This document shows, one piece after another, positions 34,101 to 43,281 of a DNA stretch of 64,000 nt; position 1 is the first letter of the stretch; every line of letters starts with the position of its first letter. This DNA is from Macrotrachela quadricornifera. Its lineage: Eukaryota > Rotifera > Eurotatoria > Philodinida > Philodinidae. The notes beneath the pieces are model-generated. The model was not told the DNA's origin. It searched no databases and was given only the letters and a program-made list of their open reading frames with translations. Made by a program: the position numbers and the translations under genes. The stretch spans positions 543,912 to 607,911 of the forward strand of contig JAJEKB010021159.1 in NCBI GenBank assembly GCA_022393335.1. Direction: 5' to 3'.

Positions 34101-34186
34101 CCAGAAATTGTGCCAGTATCAGCTCGAATCATAGAGAACATTTGTATAAGATAAGTAACGAAGAGTAACGTTAATTTGATCGCCAT
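21620..34186 (-). CDS. Predicted six-exon secreted protein: GH18 chitinase-like, two ricin-type lectins, hedgehog-type Hint
   Basis: Exons on the minus strand: 34186-33970, 31318-30662, 26880-26428, 25287-24859, 24153-23971, 22176-21620. Together they are 2496 nt, 831 residues. Every junction is GT-AG and every intron is phase 1; the lectin and first Hint exons are symmetrical 1-1 (453, 429 and 183 nt). The order is a signal peptide (about 1-23), GH18 barrel (about 28-290), two ricin B trefoils with QxW motifs, a Hint autoprocessing domain, then a hydrophobic segment. By analogy with hedgehog, the Hint would cleave itself and release the enzyme-lectin part outside the cell. The introns are 0.7-3.8 kb. 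If splicing differs, these would be two or three genes; unspliced read-through hits stops soon after each exon. No transcript evidence is available here. Confidence 0.72.
22515..23135. mobile_element. Foldback element inside the intron between the two Hint exons
   Basis: Arms about 22515-22790 and 22850-23135 are inverted copies. Pairs include GGAACTTCCCTAGGTGTTTAA/TTAAACACTTAGGGAAGTTCC, ATAGGTAGACCTCA with its complement, and TTGTTCTACAAGTATCAGCC with its complement. It is non-coding. Arm divergence of several percent suggests it is not very recent. Confidence 0.8.
23971..24153 (-). CDS. Exon 5: N-terminal half of hedgehog-type Hint domain
   Basis: 61 codons. It begins STSDGCFHGDDRV: the cysteine after glycine is the nucleophile of Hint self-splicing domains, and GCF is the hedgehog-type start. 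IADLDVGDRTYSMD matches the conserved loop before the second strand. Acceptor TCTCATAG, donor G|GTAAGT. Confidence 0.8.
24461..24850. repeat. Direct repeat R, copy 1 (in lectin-Hint intron)
   Basis: About 390 bp nearly identical to 26977-27366, starting TCAATCAACATTGCTCTC and ending at CCTATAACT. It lies immediately downstream of the lectin exon, so it marks the unit that was duplicated together with a lectin exon. Confidence 0.85.
24859..25287 (-). CDS. Exon 4: second ricin-type beta-trefoil lectin domain
   Basis: 143 codons, phase 1 at both ends. QxW motifs: GQSW, AQKW, NQKW. Acceptor GTTGTTTTAG, donor T|GTAAGT. The exon end joins the Hint exon in frame (PTSDS-STSDGCF). The intron between the two lectin exons (1140 bp) is almost filled by the 956-bp palindromic element. 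Confidence 0.8.
25350..26305. mobile_element. 956-bp palindromic MITE in the lectin-lectin intron, TA-flanked
   Basis: TA flanks at 25348-25349 and 26306-26307. The ends are CAGGGTGTAAAATAACCATT and AATGGTTATTTCATACCCTG. Pairing extends to the centre, near 25815-25845, where the core motif sits as the loop-proximal part. Each arm also has a second core copy (about 25596 and 26024). No coding capacity. Confidence 0.9.
26428..26880 (-). CDS. Exon 3: first ricin-type beta-trefoil lectin domain
   Basis: 151 codons, phase 1 at both ends. Three trefoil subdomains are marked by GQIW, AQKW and NQKW with repeated ALDV/VLDVAG strands. This is the carbohydrate-binding module (CBM13-like) often attached to glycosidases. 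It uses the acceptor TTTATGCAG at 26881-26889. The acceptor position used by its sister exon has AG changed to CC here. The donor is G|GTGAGA. About 80 percent of residues look identical to exon 4, a recent exon duplication. Confidence 0.75.
26977..27366. repeat. Direct repeat R, copy 2 (in GH18-lectin intron)
   Basis: Near-identical to 24461-24850. Here it lies upstream of lectin exon 3 rather than downstream of a lectin exon. The homology stops where the lectin exon end would be expected, so a lectin exon that once preceded it has probably been lost or rearranged. Confidence 0.85.
27684..30060. mobile_element. 2.4-kb foldback element with about 640-bp TIRs carrying a SWIM-type gene remnant
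   Basis: TA flanks at 27682-27683 and 30061-30062. The left arm (27684-28320) and right arm (29388-30060) pair over their length: GGCGGATAAGGGCCC on the left end, GGGCCCTTATCCGC on the right; GGCCCATGTGTGATGCAT and its near-complement inside. The unique 1-kb centre encodes the SWIM remnant on the plus strand. The whole lies in the second intron of the minus-strand chitinase-lectin-Hint gene, in opposite orientation. Confidence 0.85.
28605..29335 (+). pseudogene. SWIM zinc-finger protein remnant inside foldback element
   Basis: Coding pieces in the element centre. A first piece from ATG 28605 (MDLNDIKSGCTDGDIW) runs to a stop near 28758. A second reads MSEEDVRYICFG up to an apparent 48-nt GT-AG intron (28814-28861) and resumes as NYQIKQGMGCIEQQFKP. 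The SWIM signature CxC ... CxH is seen as WFCTCF then IGCSAHITAFIWHLG, but a +1 frameshift near 29100 separates the two halves. The tail ends acidic with a stop at 29335. SWIM proteins of this kind accompany some transposases; no DDE catalytic domain is seen. Frameshift and unclear 5' joint suggest a decayed or mis-sequenced gene. Confidence 0.6.
30662..31318 (-). CDS. Exon 2: GH18 (chitinase-like) catalytic barrel
   Basis: The acceptor CTGTATAG joins exon 1 in frame (NAG-TGQFVAYWD). The barrel motif corresponding to DxxDxDxE reads SGIDINLE: the glutamate that acts as acid is kept, while the first aspartate is serine and the third is asparagine. Later PLNQFMFMICTNNN and KGLSVWGLDDDW fit the last strands and the conserved tryptophan of GH18. 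The donor is a strong GTAAGT at 30661, phase 1. Read without splicing, the frame runs to a stop at 30522. It may bind or cleave chitin-like polymers weakly. Confidence 0.75.
31671..32797. mobile_element. TIR element inside the first intron of the GH18 gene
   Basis: Short inverted ends: GTGGGCAAC ... GCAGGCGGACATG on the left against CATGTCCGCCTGGTTGCCCAC on the right. Both flanks carry GGGGACTGAGGGTACAG, so the insertion lies in, or duplicated, a G-rich minisatellite. Two core-motif variants of the GCTGATTCC type lie inside (about 31890 and 32215). No coding frame. Confidence 0.65.
32800..32885. repeat. G-rich minisatellite (GGGGACTAAG / GGTGAG units)
   Basis: Tandem short units GGACTAAG, then GGTGAGGGTGAGG. 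A matching G-rich stretch lies at 31625-31670 on the other side of the inserted element, and a GTGAGG run recurs at 62326-62350. Confidence 0.7.
33970..34186 (-). CDS. Exon 1: signal peptide and start of GH18 domain
   Basis: The ATG at 34186 opens a hydrophobic segment (MAIKLTLLFVTYLIQMFSMI) with a likely cleavage after RA about residue 23. ISGYLGYSAN and RILAFA follow, resembling the first strands of GH18 barrels. The exon ends GCAG before GTTTGT (intron phase 1). The intron is 2651 bp and holds the element at 31671-32797. Confidence 0.75.
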
Positions 34187-34499
34187 TGTCGTATAAATAT
34201 CTAAAATTTGAAACGATAAACCATAAATGTGGACGATGTGTTTTTTATTTCTAAAACGTGTACAATTGCAGTTAATGTTTTCTTGATGATACTATTCATT
34301 TTGCTCTCTTTCTATCCGAGAGAAGTGTCAGGGAGCATTGGTCTTAGTATAAAAACCATGACCTCGATGGTAAGCTTCTGTCTCTAACCTCATTCAGCTT
34401 CCTATGTAAAAAGACAGATGCAGCGGCTATCTTTGAAAGAGTATATATTACTGAATGAGTTGGCGTGTCATTTTCTTGTTAAAGTTAAATAAATTAAAA
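34187..34499. other. Presumed promoter region of the chitinase-lectin-Hint gene
   Basis: Upstream of the minus-strand start at 34186. No clear TATA or initiator can be singled out. The next feature upstream is a large palindrome. Confidence 0.3.
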
Positions 34500-36242
34500 A
34501 TATGAAAAATTTAAATTTTCATAAATTTAATTTATTTTAAATTTAACTTATTTTTTCCGAATAGTTAAATTTAAAATAGATTTAAGTCTGGATAAATTTA
34601 GTTTAAATTAAATTTAACTTATTTCTGTTTCATCCTTTATTAAATTATTAATTAAATTATATTAAATTATTTTGTTTCTTTGAGTCTTTATAACTTTTTT
34701 GAGAACTATCTATCAAGGATACCCTTAGGTCCTCATACTCTGTATTATGGGCGTACCCCTAGGTCCTCATACGCTACATTACTGGGGTATCCTTAGGTTC
34801 TCATATACTATATTATGGGGTAGCCCTAGGTTCTCAACTACTATATGTTGAGGGTGCTCTTAGGTCCCTAACTATTATATATTGAGAGTACCTTTAGGTT
34901 ATCAACTACTATATATTGGCGGTACTCTTAGATCCTCATGTGCAATATTATGGGGATATCCGTGGGTTCTCAACTGCTATACTATAGGGGTACTCTTGGA
35001 TCCTCAACTACTATACTATGGGAGTAGCCTTAGATCCTCTACTGCTATACTATAGGACTGTCTTTGGGTCCTCATCCACTATACTATGAGAGTACCCTTA
35101 GGTCCTCAAATTAGCGATGGCACGATATATTTACTTTGCTAATAACTAGGTACCTATCGTAAGATGCTGGTTGCTGCGTCGGCTTTTCTATTGTTGGAAA
35201 AACAGGCCAATCAGATGGCACCAATTTGTAACTCGCTTATTTCACGGATAACTGTCAAAGATTCTATGAGGATTTTTGTAGAGCACCCTTGATAACCTCA
35301 AATTTGGCCCGAACACCCCATTGATGTGTCCGTAACTTGATGGAGAGAAAACGCCTCAATTTCAGATTGGTTGTTACAAAACAGTATCTGCCAACCGGAT
35401 TTCAAGGCATTTTTTCTTCATCAAGATAAGGACGCATTATAGGGTTGTTCGGATCAATTCGAGGTTATCAAGGAAGCTCTACAAAAGTTCTCATAGAATC
35501 TTCCACGGTTATCCATGAAATAAGCAAGCTAAAATTTGCTGCCATCTGCTTGGTCCGTTTTTGCACTAGTAGAAAAGCGGACGTAGCGACCAGTAATTTA
35601 CGATAGGTACTTAGTTATTAGTAAAGAAAATATATGGTGCCATCCCTAACTTGAGGACCCTAGGGTACTCTTATAGTATAGCAGTTGGAGACCGAGGGGC
35701 ACCCCCATAGTATAGTAGTTGAGGACCCAAAGATGCTCCCATACTGTAGCAAATGGAGATCCAAGGATAACCCCATAATACAGTATATGAGGGCCTATGG
35801 GTACTCTCAAGATATAGTATATGAGGACCTAAGCGTCCCTCCATAATATAGCACATGAGAGCCTAAGAGTACCCCCATAACATATTGGTTGAAGACCTAA
35901 GGATACCGCCAATATATAGTAATTGAGGATCTAAGGGTACCCCAATATATAGCATATGAGGGCCTAAGGATACCCCCGATATATAGCACATGAGGATCCA
36001 GGAGTACCCCATTATATAGTAGATGAGGACCTAAGGGTATCCCCATAATATAGTAGTTGAGGACCTAAGAGTATCCTTGATAGATAGTTCTCAAAAAAGT
36101 TATAAAGACTCACAGAAATAAAATAATTTAGTATAATTTAGTTTATAATTTAATAAATGATGAAACAGAAATAAGTCAAGTTTAATTTAAATTAAATTCA
36201 TCCATATTTAAATTTATTTTAAATTTAACTTTTCGGAAAAAA
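34500..36242. mobile_element. Giant palindrome with AT-rich ends and about 38-bp minisatellite arms
   Basis: Outer arms are AT-rich (TTAAATTTAACTT-type, 34500-34700 and 36110-36242). Next come minisatellite blocks: 34710-35110 has units of about 38 bp, TACCCTTAGGTCCTCA plus ACTACTATATTATGGGG, and 35650-36085 has the same units in reverse complement. A core pair at 35110-35640 is also inverted (TAGGTACCTATCGTAA against TTACGATAGGTACTTAG). Short open frames inside the arrays are not real genes. A detached array fragment lies at 37700-37790. Confidence 0.8.
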
Positions 36243-37385
36243 CAAGTAACGTTCGTCGGTTCGACACACTAAGCCCTCGACTTTGTGAAGCAGAAGTATG
36301 TTTTTTTTGCATGTGCCAATGTGGGAGGAATTGATCTAGGCACTTTATACAGATAAGTAATTCAAATGTCTTTCCTTAACTCGTAACATTGGAAAAAAAC
36401 GACTTAATCTATTTTCTAAAATTGTTTGGGATAGAACATTTTTATTTAAAGCTTGTAATACAATATTATAAGTACTAACACTTACATGCAGATTTTGTTA
36501 AAGAGAAAAAAGGTTAGAACCATTGAGCAAAACGCAGTTGTGTTTCTATATATAGTTTATCTAGTCTTTCTATCTCAGCAAGTTGCGATTTGCTTGGTTT
36601 CATTAATAAAGTTTTGTAATCGAAATGTCTTAAAACAAGGACCGAGCAAGGCCGAGCAAGGCCGAGTAATATGGGACAAGGACCGAGCAAGGATCGAACA
36701 AAACATAGAAATCCCTGGTAATACCTAGTAATACCTGCTAGAAACAGAATAAAATTCTATGAAAAGACTGTCCAAAAAATAGAGAATTTAAAGATCCACA
36801 TCACTCAATAACCCGCCGTGTTTAAAAAGAAGCATTGTGTAATGTTTTTCTCTATAGACAGAAAATAGACTAAATTTTTGTATTGCGATTGAAGAGAATA
36901 CCGCTAAACTGTACTTTTGAAGTTTATTCATATGAATAAAAACTCAGTATATCCACCTATCATTTTACAAAAATTGTTGATAAAGTCAAATGAAATGTAA
37001 AGCTATACGAATCTACTTGAGGGTAACTAGTTATAGAACACTGTGCATTGTCATCAATTGTTTCAGTTAAGCCGATCATAACACATAAACACTTGCTCAT
37101 ACAGTCGAGGGTCAAGCGAGTGGTAGCAACGAGCGTTACTTGTTGTTAGTACTTATAATATTATATTACAAGCTTTTAATAAAAAATGTTCTATCTCAAA
37201 CAATTTTGGAAAATAGATTCAGTCGTTTTTTTCCAATGTTACGAGTTAGGGAAAGACATTTGAACTACTTACCTGTATAAAGAGTCTAGATCAATTCCTC
37301 CCGCATTGGTACTTGCGAAAAAAATACTTCTGCCCTCCACAGAAGTGGCCTAAGTGAGTCGAAACGACGAACGTTACTTGTATCT
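36243..37385. mobile_element. TIR element with about 240-bp arms
   Basis: Arms 36243-36482 and 37140-37385: ACAAGTAACGTTCGTCG on the left and CGACGAACGTTACTTGT on the right ends. Internal pairs include GGGATAGAACATTTTTATT with a close complement. The central region has tandem GACCGAGCAAGGCC units (about 36640-36705). An inner GTCGAGGGTCAAG motif at 37104 matches one at 1552. No gene. Confidence 0.8.
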
Positions 37386-37690
37386 ATGATAAGCTATAAT
37401 CAGCCCGAACGACCCTTTGTTTCATCTTTACAGAAGCAACAATATTGACGGCCCAATGAACCATTTCTCAATTCATCTCCGCATTCCTCTGTTTCTCCAC
37501 TATTGTCTTGGTACAACATCATGGTGTTCTAGGCGCATTATAGCATATCTATGATAACCTTAAAACGGCCCGAACAACCCCATGTTTCATGTGGACAATA
37601 GTGGCAATATGGACGGCCCAATGCGCCATTATTCCAGACACTCCCCACTCCCGTGTTTCTTCACTTTTGTATTGATACAACATCAGGGTG
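37386..37690. repeat. Tandem duplication of an about 155-165-bp unit
   Basis: Two imperfect copies. Each starts TATCTATGATAA, contains GCCCGAAC followed by CCC and TTTCAT, then GACGGCCCAATG, GTTTCTTCAC/GTTTCTCCAC and ends with ACAACATCA-GGTGT. The function is unknown. Confidence 0.6.
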
Positions 37691-37794
37691 TCTGTGGCAA
37701 ACTATAGCACTTAGGGTATCTCTATAGTATAGCAGTTGAGAACCGAAGGCAACCCCTGTAGAATAGTTGTTGAGGATCTAAGGGTACCTGTTTA

Positions 37795-39430
37795 GTGGAA
37801 GGATCAGGCTTTCTAGCGAGATGTTTTTTTAACCTCAATGTTTTTGTCACCTCAATGTTTTTTTGACCTCCGTGTCTTTTTGCCCTGAATGTGTTTTTGC
37901 CCTCAATGTTTTTTTGACCCTGACACAAACATACAAACGAACGAACAAACTTTTTTTTCATATGACCCTCTCTACAGTCGAGGGAATAAGTAAATTTAAA
38001 ATGAATTAAATTTATAATAATTTAAATTTTTCATAATTTTATTTATGCATAAATTAAATTAAAAATAAATATAAATCGACACCCCTACGAATGAATTACC
38101 GAAACGGAAAACATTTAAATTCTGTTCAAACATATAAGAAAACCTGAGCTTTAGCAACAGCAGCTTTTGGACTTTGCAGTCGTTATAGTTAGGGTTTTCA
38201 TGAGAAGCAACTAAGAATCCTATTTGGGTTAAGAAGAAAAAATTCTAGATTAACTCATTTCTAGATCGAGACTCGGTTTTAAACCTCTAAGATTCAAGAT
38301 CGAAAAATGATCTGTATTAATCTTTTCAACAAAGATTGAGCGTATATTCGAAATTCAGCAAAGGAGTATATGAATTCCTAGCTAGCTATCGACTTGACTT
38401 TAGACCAAACTAGGTCTTCTGTATCATAAGTGGAACCAAACCTTTGTACCTACCTGAGATTTTCCGCAAGTCCAAACAATGTCAGTACATATTGATCTAT
38501 CTGTTTACGCAATCTGAACTCACTTTCGAGTAAAGCACACTTACATGTGTATATGGATATAGATGAATCCATTGAAATGGTGAAAAGAAAAATAAAATGA
38601 AACTAGACCAAAAAAATGTTTGTTTTTATAATTTTGAGGGGTACCGTATGAGATGAGTTCTGATATATTAGATACTATGAGTTACTGTATATATTTCATT
38701 TGTATAAGCATAATCGAACCGTACTGTATTTTCTTCGTCCTTTATATACTATTTCATAGCGTAGGACGTTCCTGAAAATAGAGTACCACGATAACAAAAA
38801 AATACTGGGACAAAACGGGATCATGGATATTTTTCCGGATACTTCTCCATATATGGGAAGGTAAATACTAAGGTTACGAGAAATTCAGAAGAGATAAACG
38901 TTATAAATCCATATATAGGAAGAAAGATATAGAAGCTAAAACTGGACACTGTAAACAAATATACAGAAAGGAAAAGATAAACGCTATATGTCCATAGAAG
39001 GAGAACGAGATAAACAATAGAAAGATAAACGATAGAAATAAATGCTATATGTGCAAATAAGGAAAGGAAGAAAACAAGCATTATGTTCAGTCAATCTCCC
39101 TAATTAGAACAGGCTTTTGAAAATATAAAGAAATTTTCAAGTTCAGATAGGAAAGAGTTCATTTACTAAAGTTTTCTTTTTTTTAATTTTTTCTATATAT
39201 TTTATATATTTTGTTCGAATTAGGAACATTTTCTGGAGTTGTGTTTGAATTAGGAACAGTACCCCTGATTCGAACAAATTCAGTCAGTTGAAAAATATTG
39301 TTCCCTCGACTGAAAGGAGGGTCATATGAAATAAAATAGTTTGTATGTCCGTGTCAGGGTCAAAAGAACATTGAGGGCAAAAGAACAGTGGAGGCAAAAG
39401 AACAGTGAGGGCAAAAGAACATTTCTTTAA
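37795..39430. mobile_element. Inverted pair of GAGGGCAAAAGAACA-type repeats flanking 1.3 kb
   Basis: The left block (37795-37985) and right block (39303-39430) are inverted relatives: ATATGACCCTC ... GTCGAGGG against CCCTCGACTG ... GAGGGTCATAT, then TTTTTTGACCCTGACAC against GTGTCAGGGTCAAAA. Both contain short tandem units of about 19 bp. The 1.3 kb between has no gene I can support; it includes a fragment (37985-38060) of the AT-rich end of the 34.5-kb palindrome. Confidence 0.55.
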
Positions 39431-41452
39431 ATTTGGCAAGTCAACATGAATCATTTTTTTTTCTATAAGAATAGATAGAATAAACGATGATGAACTTTTT
39501 TGTAAATAGTATAAGATAAGATTTTTTGTTTTTGTTTTTGTAATTTTATTATTAAGAAAGAAAAAAGAGAAAAAAAAATGTATAACAATAAATTAACTAT
39601 ATGAGAAAGAAGAAAAGGAAGAAGAAAAAAAATACATACATAAATACATACATACATAAATAAATAAATATAAGATTAAGTTATTCATAACGCGAGGCCT
39701 TTCGAATCTATTTCCTTTCAAGCGAGTGAATGAAATCTGTATTTTTTGGGAATGTTTTGTATCCTTGTTGCTTCATAGTATATATAATTCAGCATGTTCG
39801 TTAGTTTTTTGATTTTCAATATATTTCAATGATTCATTTCAATTTGTTATTGTTTTTGTAATGTGCTATAATGTGCTTTTTCGAAATAATTCTTGTTATG
39901 ATGCTTTTTTGATATATTTCGTTGGTGCATTCAGATTCAGTTTGTATTATATGATTTTTAATACTTTTTAATAATGCATTTCAGTTTTATTTTAATTGAT
40001 ATCATAATGTATTATTTTGCATTTTTTTAGTTTTTAGTTTTAATTTTAATTGATATACTGATGTATTATAATGCCTTTTTTTAGTTTTTAGTTTTAATTT
40101 TGATTAACATCATAATGTATTATAATGCATTTTAATGTATTTTTTATTTTTTTAATTATAATGCACTATAATGTGTTTGTTTGATATAATTTTGATAGTT
40201 TTTTCATAAATATGATAAGATGTTTTTCAGCAAATCGAGATGGATATAAGTGAAGAATTTTTGTACGGTGGAAGATATTTTTACAATGGATTCAGAGATG
40301 AAGAGGTATCATTTCATTAAATAAGGTGAATATATAGAGATATTATTGTGATGAGACAAGTGTCTTTACAATAAATATATCGATTACATATCATTACATA
40401 AAATGAGGTGAGTATATAAAGGAGATATTATTACAAAAAATTTATTACAAAAAATTGAGGTGAGACATGAAGGAAAGATTATTACAATGCACATAAGGAG
40501 AATAAATATAAAACATTTTTACAACAAGTAAGGTGATTGCACAGAATAAGCATTTTTACAATAGTTAAAGTGAATATGATTAAGGTGAGTATAGAATTTC
40601 ATAAAGAAGAAAAGATATTTTTTACAATAAATAAGGTAAGGCTTTTTTTACAATAATCAGGGCAAATATAAATAAGAAATATTTGTGCGATGAATAAGAT
40701 AAATGTACGGAGAGAATATTTATACAATAAATAAGATAAACATAATGAAGAAATATTTTTTACAACTAATATAAGAGGAGCATATATAAATAAGAAGTAT
40801 TCTATTACATTCAATTGTGTAAATATGAGTCTACAGAGATATCTTTTACAGTGAGTAAGACAAGTATAAGAATGAGTCGTTTTTTTGATCGATACAAGCA
40901 TGAATAAGGTTTTTTTAATTGACACGAGAATGAGCTCTTTTTTACAATGAATAGTATGATGAATGTAGAAATGTCTTTTATAATATATATATATATATAT
41001 AGAGTCTTTTTATATAACAAATAATTGTAAATACGGTGGATGGACAGATATTTTATATTGATTATTATACAGAAAGAGAAGAGAGGGATATTCTTATGAC
41101 AAGAGATATATTTTTTATAATCGTTGCTAATGTTAGTGATGTTAGTAGTTTTTGTTTTTGTTGTTAGTATGTTAGTGTTATTAGTATTCTTTTTTCGTTA
41201 GTCATTTTTCTTGTTAATATGCTAGTATTTTAGTATTTTCTGCTGTTATCTCGTTTTTTTGTATATAGTTGATGATTTTTTGTCTTTATTGTTATTTCTT
41301 ACTTTTATTCGTTTTTTCTTTAATTATTCTTCTTATGTCGTTGGTAGAAGTTTTATCGCTTCTTTGCTCGGTCGTTTTTTTACTAATAAGTGTCTCAGAC
41401 TATCTGTGAGTCTATTTGCATATATTACTGGTATGTTATCAAGTGGAGTTCC
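39431..41452. other. AT-rich low-complexity stretch downstream of the reverse transcriptase
   Basis: Microsatellite-like CATA/AATA runs (about 39635-39675), TAATG-rich and TTTTTA-rich runs, and a TA run at 40984-41003. No gene is supported. It could contain the 3' part of the Penelope-like element, but no GIY-YIG endonuclease domain is seen on either strand. Confidence 0.5.
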
Positions 41453-42628
41453 CTAAAATATTTCTTGCCATAATTGATAAAAACATGCACCGAAGTTTGC
41501 TAATGATGGGCTGTATGAAAAATGGACAAGAATATCTTTGTGAAATTCAATTTTTCTTTTCACTTTTTTGTTCCATTTTAAATCTAATATTCTTTCTCGA
41601 AACAATGTATGGTCTTTTCCTAAAAGTACATCTGATGTTTGTGTTCCCCTTAAATCTTGGAAAAAACGTTTCATATGTTTATCGATAAATCTTGGTGAAT
41701 ACTTATTTAATAACAATATGACCCTAATTTTATCTAATTCATGCCGAAGATCATCAGCATGCGAGCATATGCGTGTCGCTCTTACAGCAGCAGCATAGGG
41801 TATATTCTTTGTCACATGTTTTGGGTGTGATGAATGAAACGGCAGTACGTATGGTTGTGCTGCTAGCTTACGAAAAACTGTCATTCGAAAATTAGGAATT
41901 TCAATTGTTGTTGTTACATCTAGGTAATCTACTGTCTTTCCTCCTTCCCATGTAATACTTATATTTGGATCTTTTCTATTTAATTCTGTTAAGATTTGTT
42001 CCATTCGTTCTGATGATAGTCTAGTTGTTAGAAAAATATCATCTCGAAAGCGAAAGTATTGTTCTCCTTGTTTATGTTGCTGTTGTATAAATGCTTCTTC
42101 CCATTTTCTCATATATATGTCCACTAATACTTGCGTGCATGCTGATCCCATCGCTCCTCCTCGAATTTGTTTGTAAAATTTTGGCTCTAATTCCGGTAAT
42201 TGGAGAACAAAATATGAATTTTCTAATACGTGCATAAAAAGGGCTTTTATTGTATTTATAGATAAATTATGTACTTTCTTATATCCGTGTCTACCTAAGA
42301 ACTCACTAACAGCCAGTACAGCTTCTTTCTGAGGTATCATTGTGTACAAATCTGTTATATCAAATGTGTATATTTTTGTTTCGAATGTTGTTTGAAATTG
42401 TTTTAAATGATGAAGAAATGTTATCGTGTTAGATATTGCGTACGGCGTATGTTTATCAAATAGGGGACGAATACACTTATCTAAGAAACTAGATAGCTTT
42501 GCTAATGGTGATTTAATTTCAGTTACTATCGGTCTAAGTGGCTCACCTATCTTATGGTCTTTTGGATTATAATATAAATGTGGTAGTTCAGAATCTGTGC
42601 GAGACGGTCGTAACTTATCGAGCATATA
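41453..42628 (-). pseudogene. Penelope-like reverse transcriptase, main (C-terminal) part
   Basis: About 390 codons after the MITE. RT motifs in order: HLYYNPKDHK and PLRPIV (typical PLE fingers), YTFDITDLYTMI (motif A aspartates), RGGAMGSACTQVLVDIYM (motif B), YFRFRDDIFL (motif C; DD kept, in place of the usual YxDD), TVDYLDVT, and thumb HSSHPKHVTKNIPY. The frame ends with a stop at 41453 after YSPSLANF..CFYQLW, where the endonuclease linker would begin. The first residues of the open frame here belong to the MITE and not to the RT. Confidence 0.85.
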
Positions 42629-42982
42629 CAGGGTGGCCCAAAAGTCACGCACCAAACAAAATATTGAATATCTCCCTTACGGCTCGAGCAAAGGAGCTGA
42701 TTTTTTTATTAGTAATAGAGACATGTTCAAGCTTCATATCCATAAAGCCATGCCTAAAGAGACCCTCTGTTAAGTATACTATTTTATTTCTATTTGTGAA
42801 AAAGTAAAATTTTTCTTGTTGAGGTCAATAATGATACTTAGCAAAGGATCTCCCTAGACATGTCTTTACAAATATAAAGCTTGTACATGCCTCTGTCACT
42901 GGTAAAAAAGTCAGCTCCTCTGTTCGAGCCGTAAGGGAGATATTCAATTTTTTATTTAGTGCGTGACTTTTGGACTACCCTG
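42629..42982. mobile_element. 354-bp palindromic MITE inserted in the Penelope-like RT
   Basis: TA flanks at 42627-42628 and 42983-42984. Ends CAGGGTGGCCCAAAAGTCAC and GTGACTTTTGGACTACCCTG. Long arms continue through ATTGAATATCTCCCTTACGGCTCGA. It interrupts the host RT frame; removing the element and one TA leaves an uninterrupted reading frame across the junction. Confidence 0.9.
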
Positions 42983-42984
42983 TA

Positions 42985-43281
42985 TTGTGGAAGTTGTTTT
43001 CTCGTAACTAAATTACGTAAGAATTTATCTTTTTCGTCTATCATATCTCTTAATGGTGATGTAGATATCTGCATATATGCATTCGTCTTATTCATATATA
43101 TTTCTGATTTTTTTATATAACTTTCTCTAGTATCGGCATGGAAAACTTTCGATTTGTCTGTTTGTCTAAAAATAATTCCTTTTTGATGTTGAACTTTTTT
43201 AAAATATTTAAAAGCCGGCTGTACTGTACTATTCTGTGGTGTTTCCAGGTATGCACCAAATCCGATTCCAGTCAAATCCAA
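42985..43281 (-). pseudogene. Penelope-like reverse transcriptase, N-terminal part
   Basis: About 98 codons. GIIFRQTDKSKVFHADTRESYIKKSEIYM resembles the RT N-terminal (K.D.....V) block of Penelope-like elements. The frame continues into the RT core across the MITE. The 5' end meets the GGATTTGACT minisatellite within a few codons of a possible Met at 43281. Confidence 0.75.

Larger units (their letters stand above)
41453..43281 (-). mobile_element. Penelope-like element, partial, interrupted by a MITE
   Basis: Reverse-transcriptase coding sequence runs on the minus strand from about 43281 to 41453, interrupted at 42629-42982 by a TA-flanked MITE. The 5' edge runs into a minisatellite (43270-43610), so the N-terminal part is missing. 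No GIY-YIG endonuclease follows the RT, as in the endonuclease-deficient Athena/Coprina-type elements known from bdelloid telomeres, or it has been lost by truncation. Confidence 0.75.

Noticed and set aside
38821..39081. 86-codon hydrophobic minus-strand frame
   Set aside because: AT-rich sequence often gives hydrophobic frames; no homologous pattern, and it lies between inverted repeat blocks.
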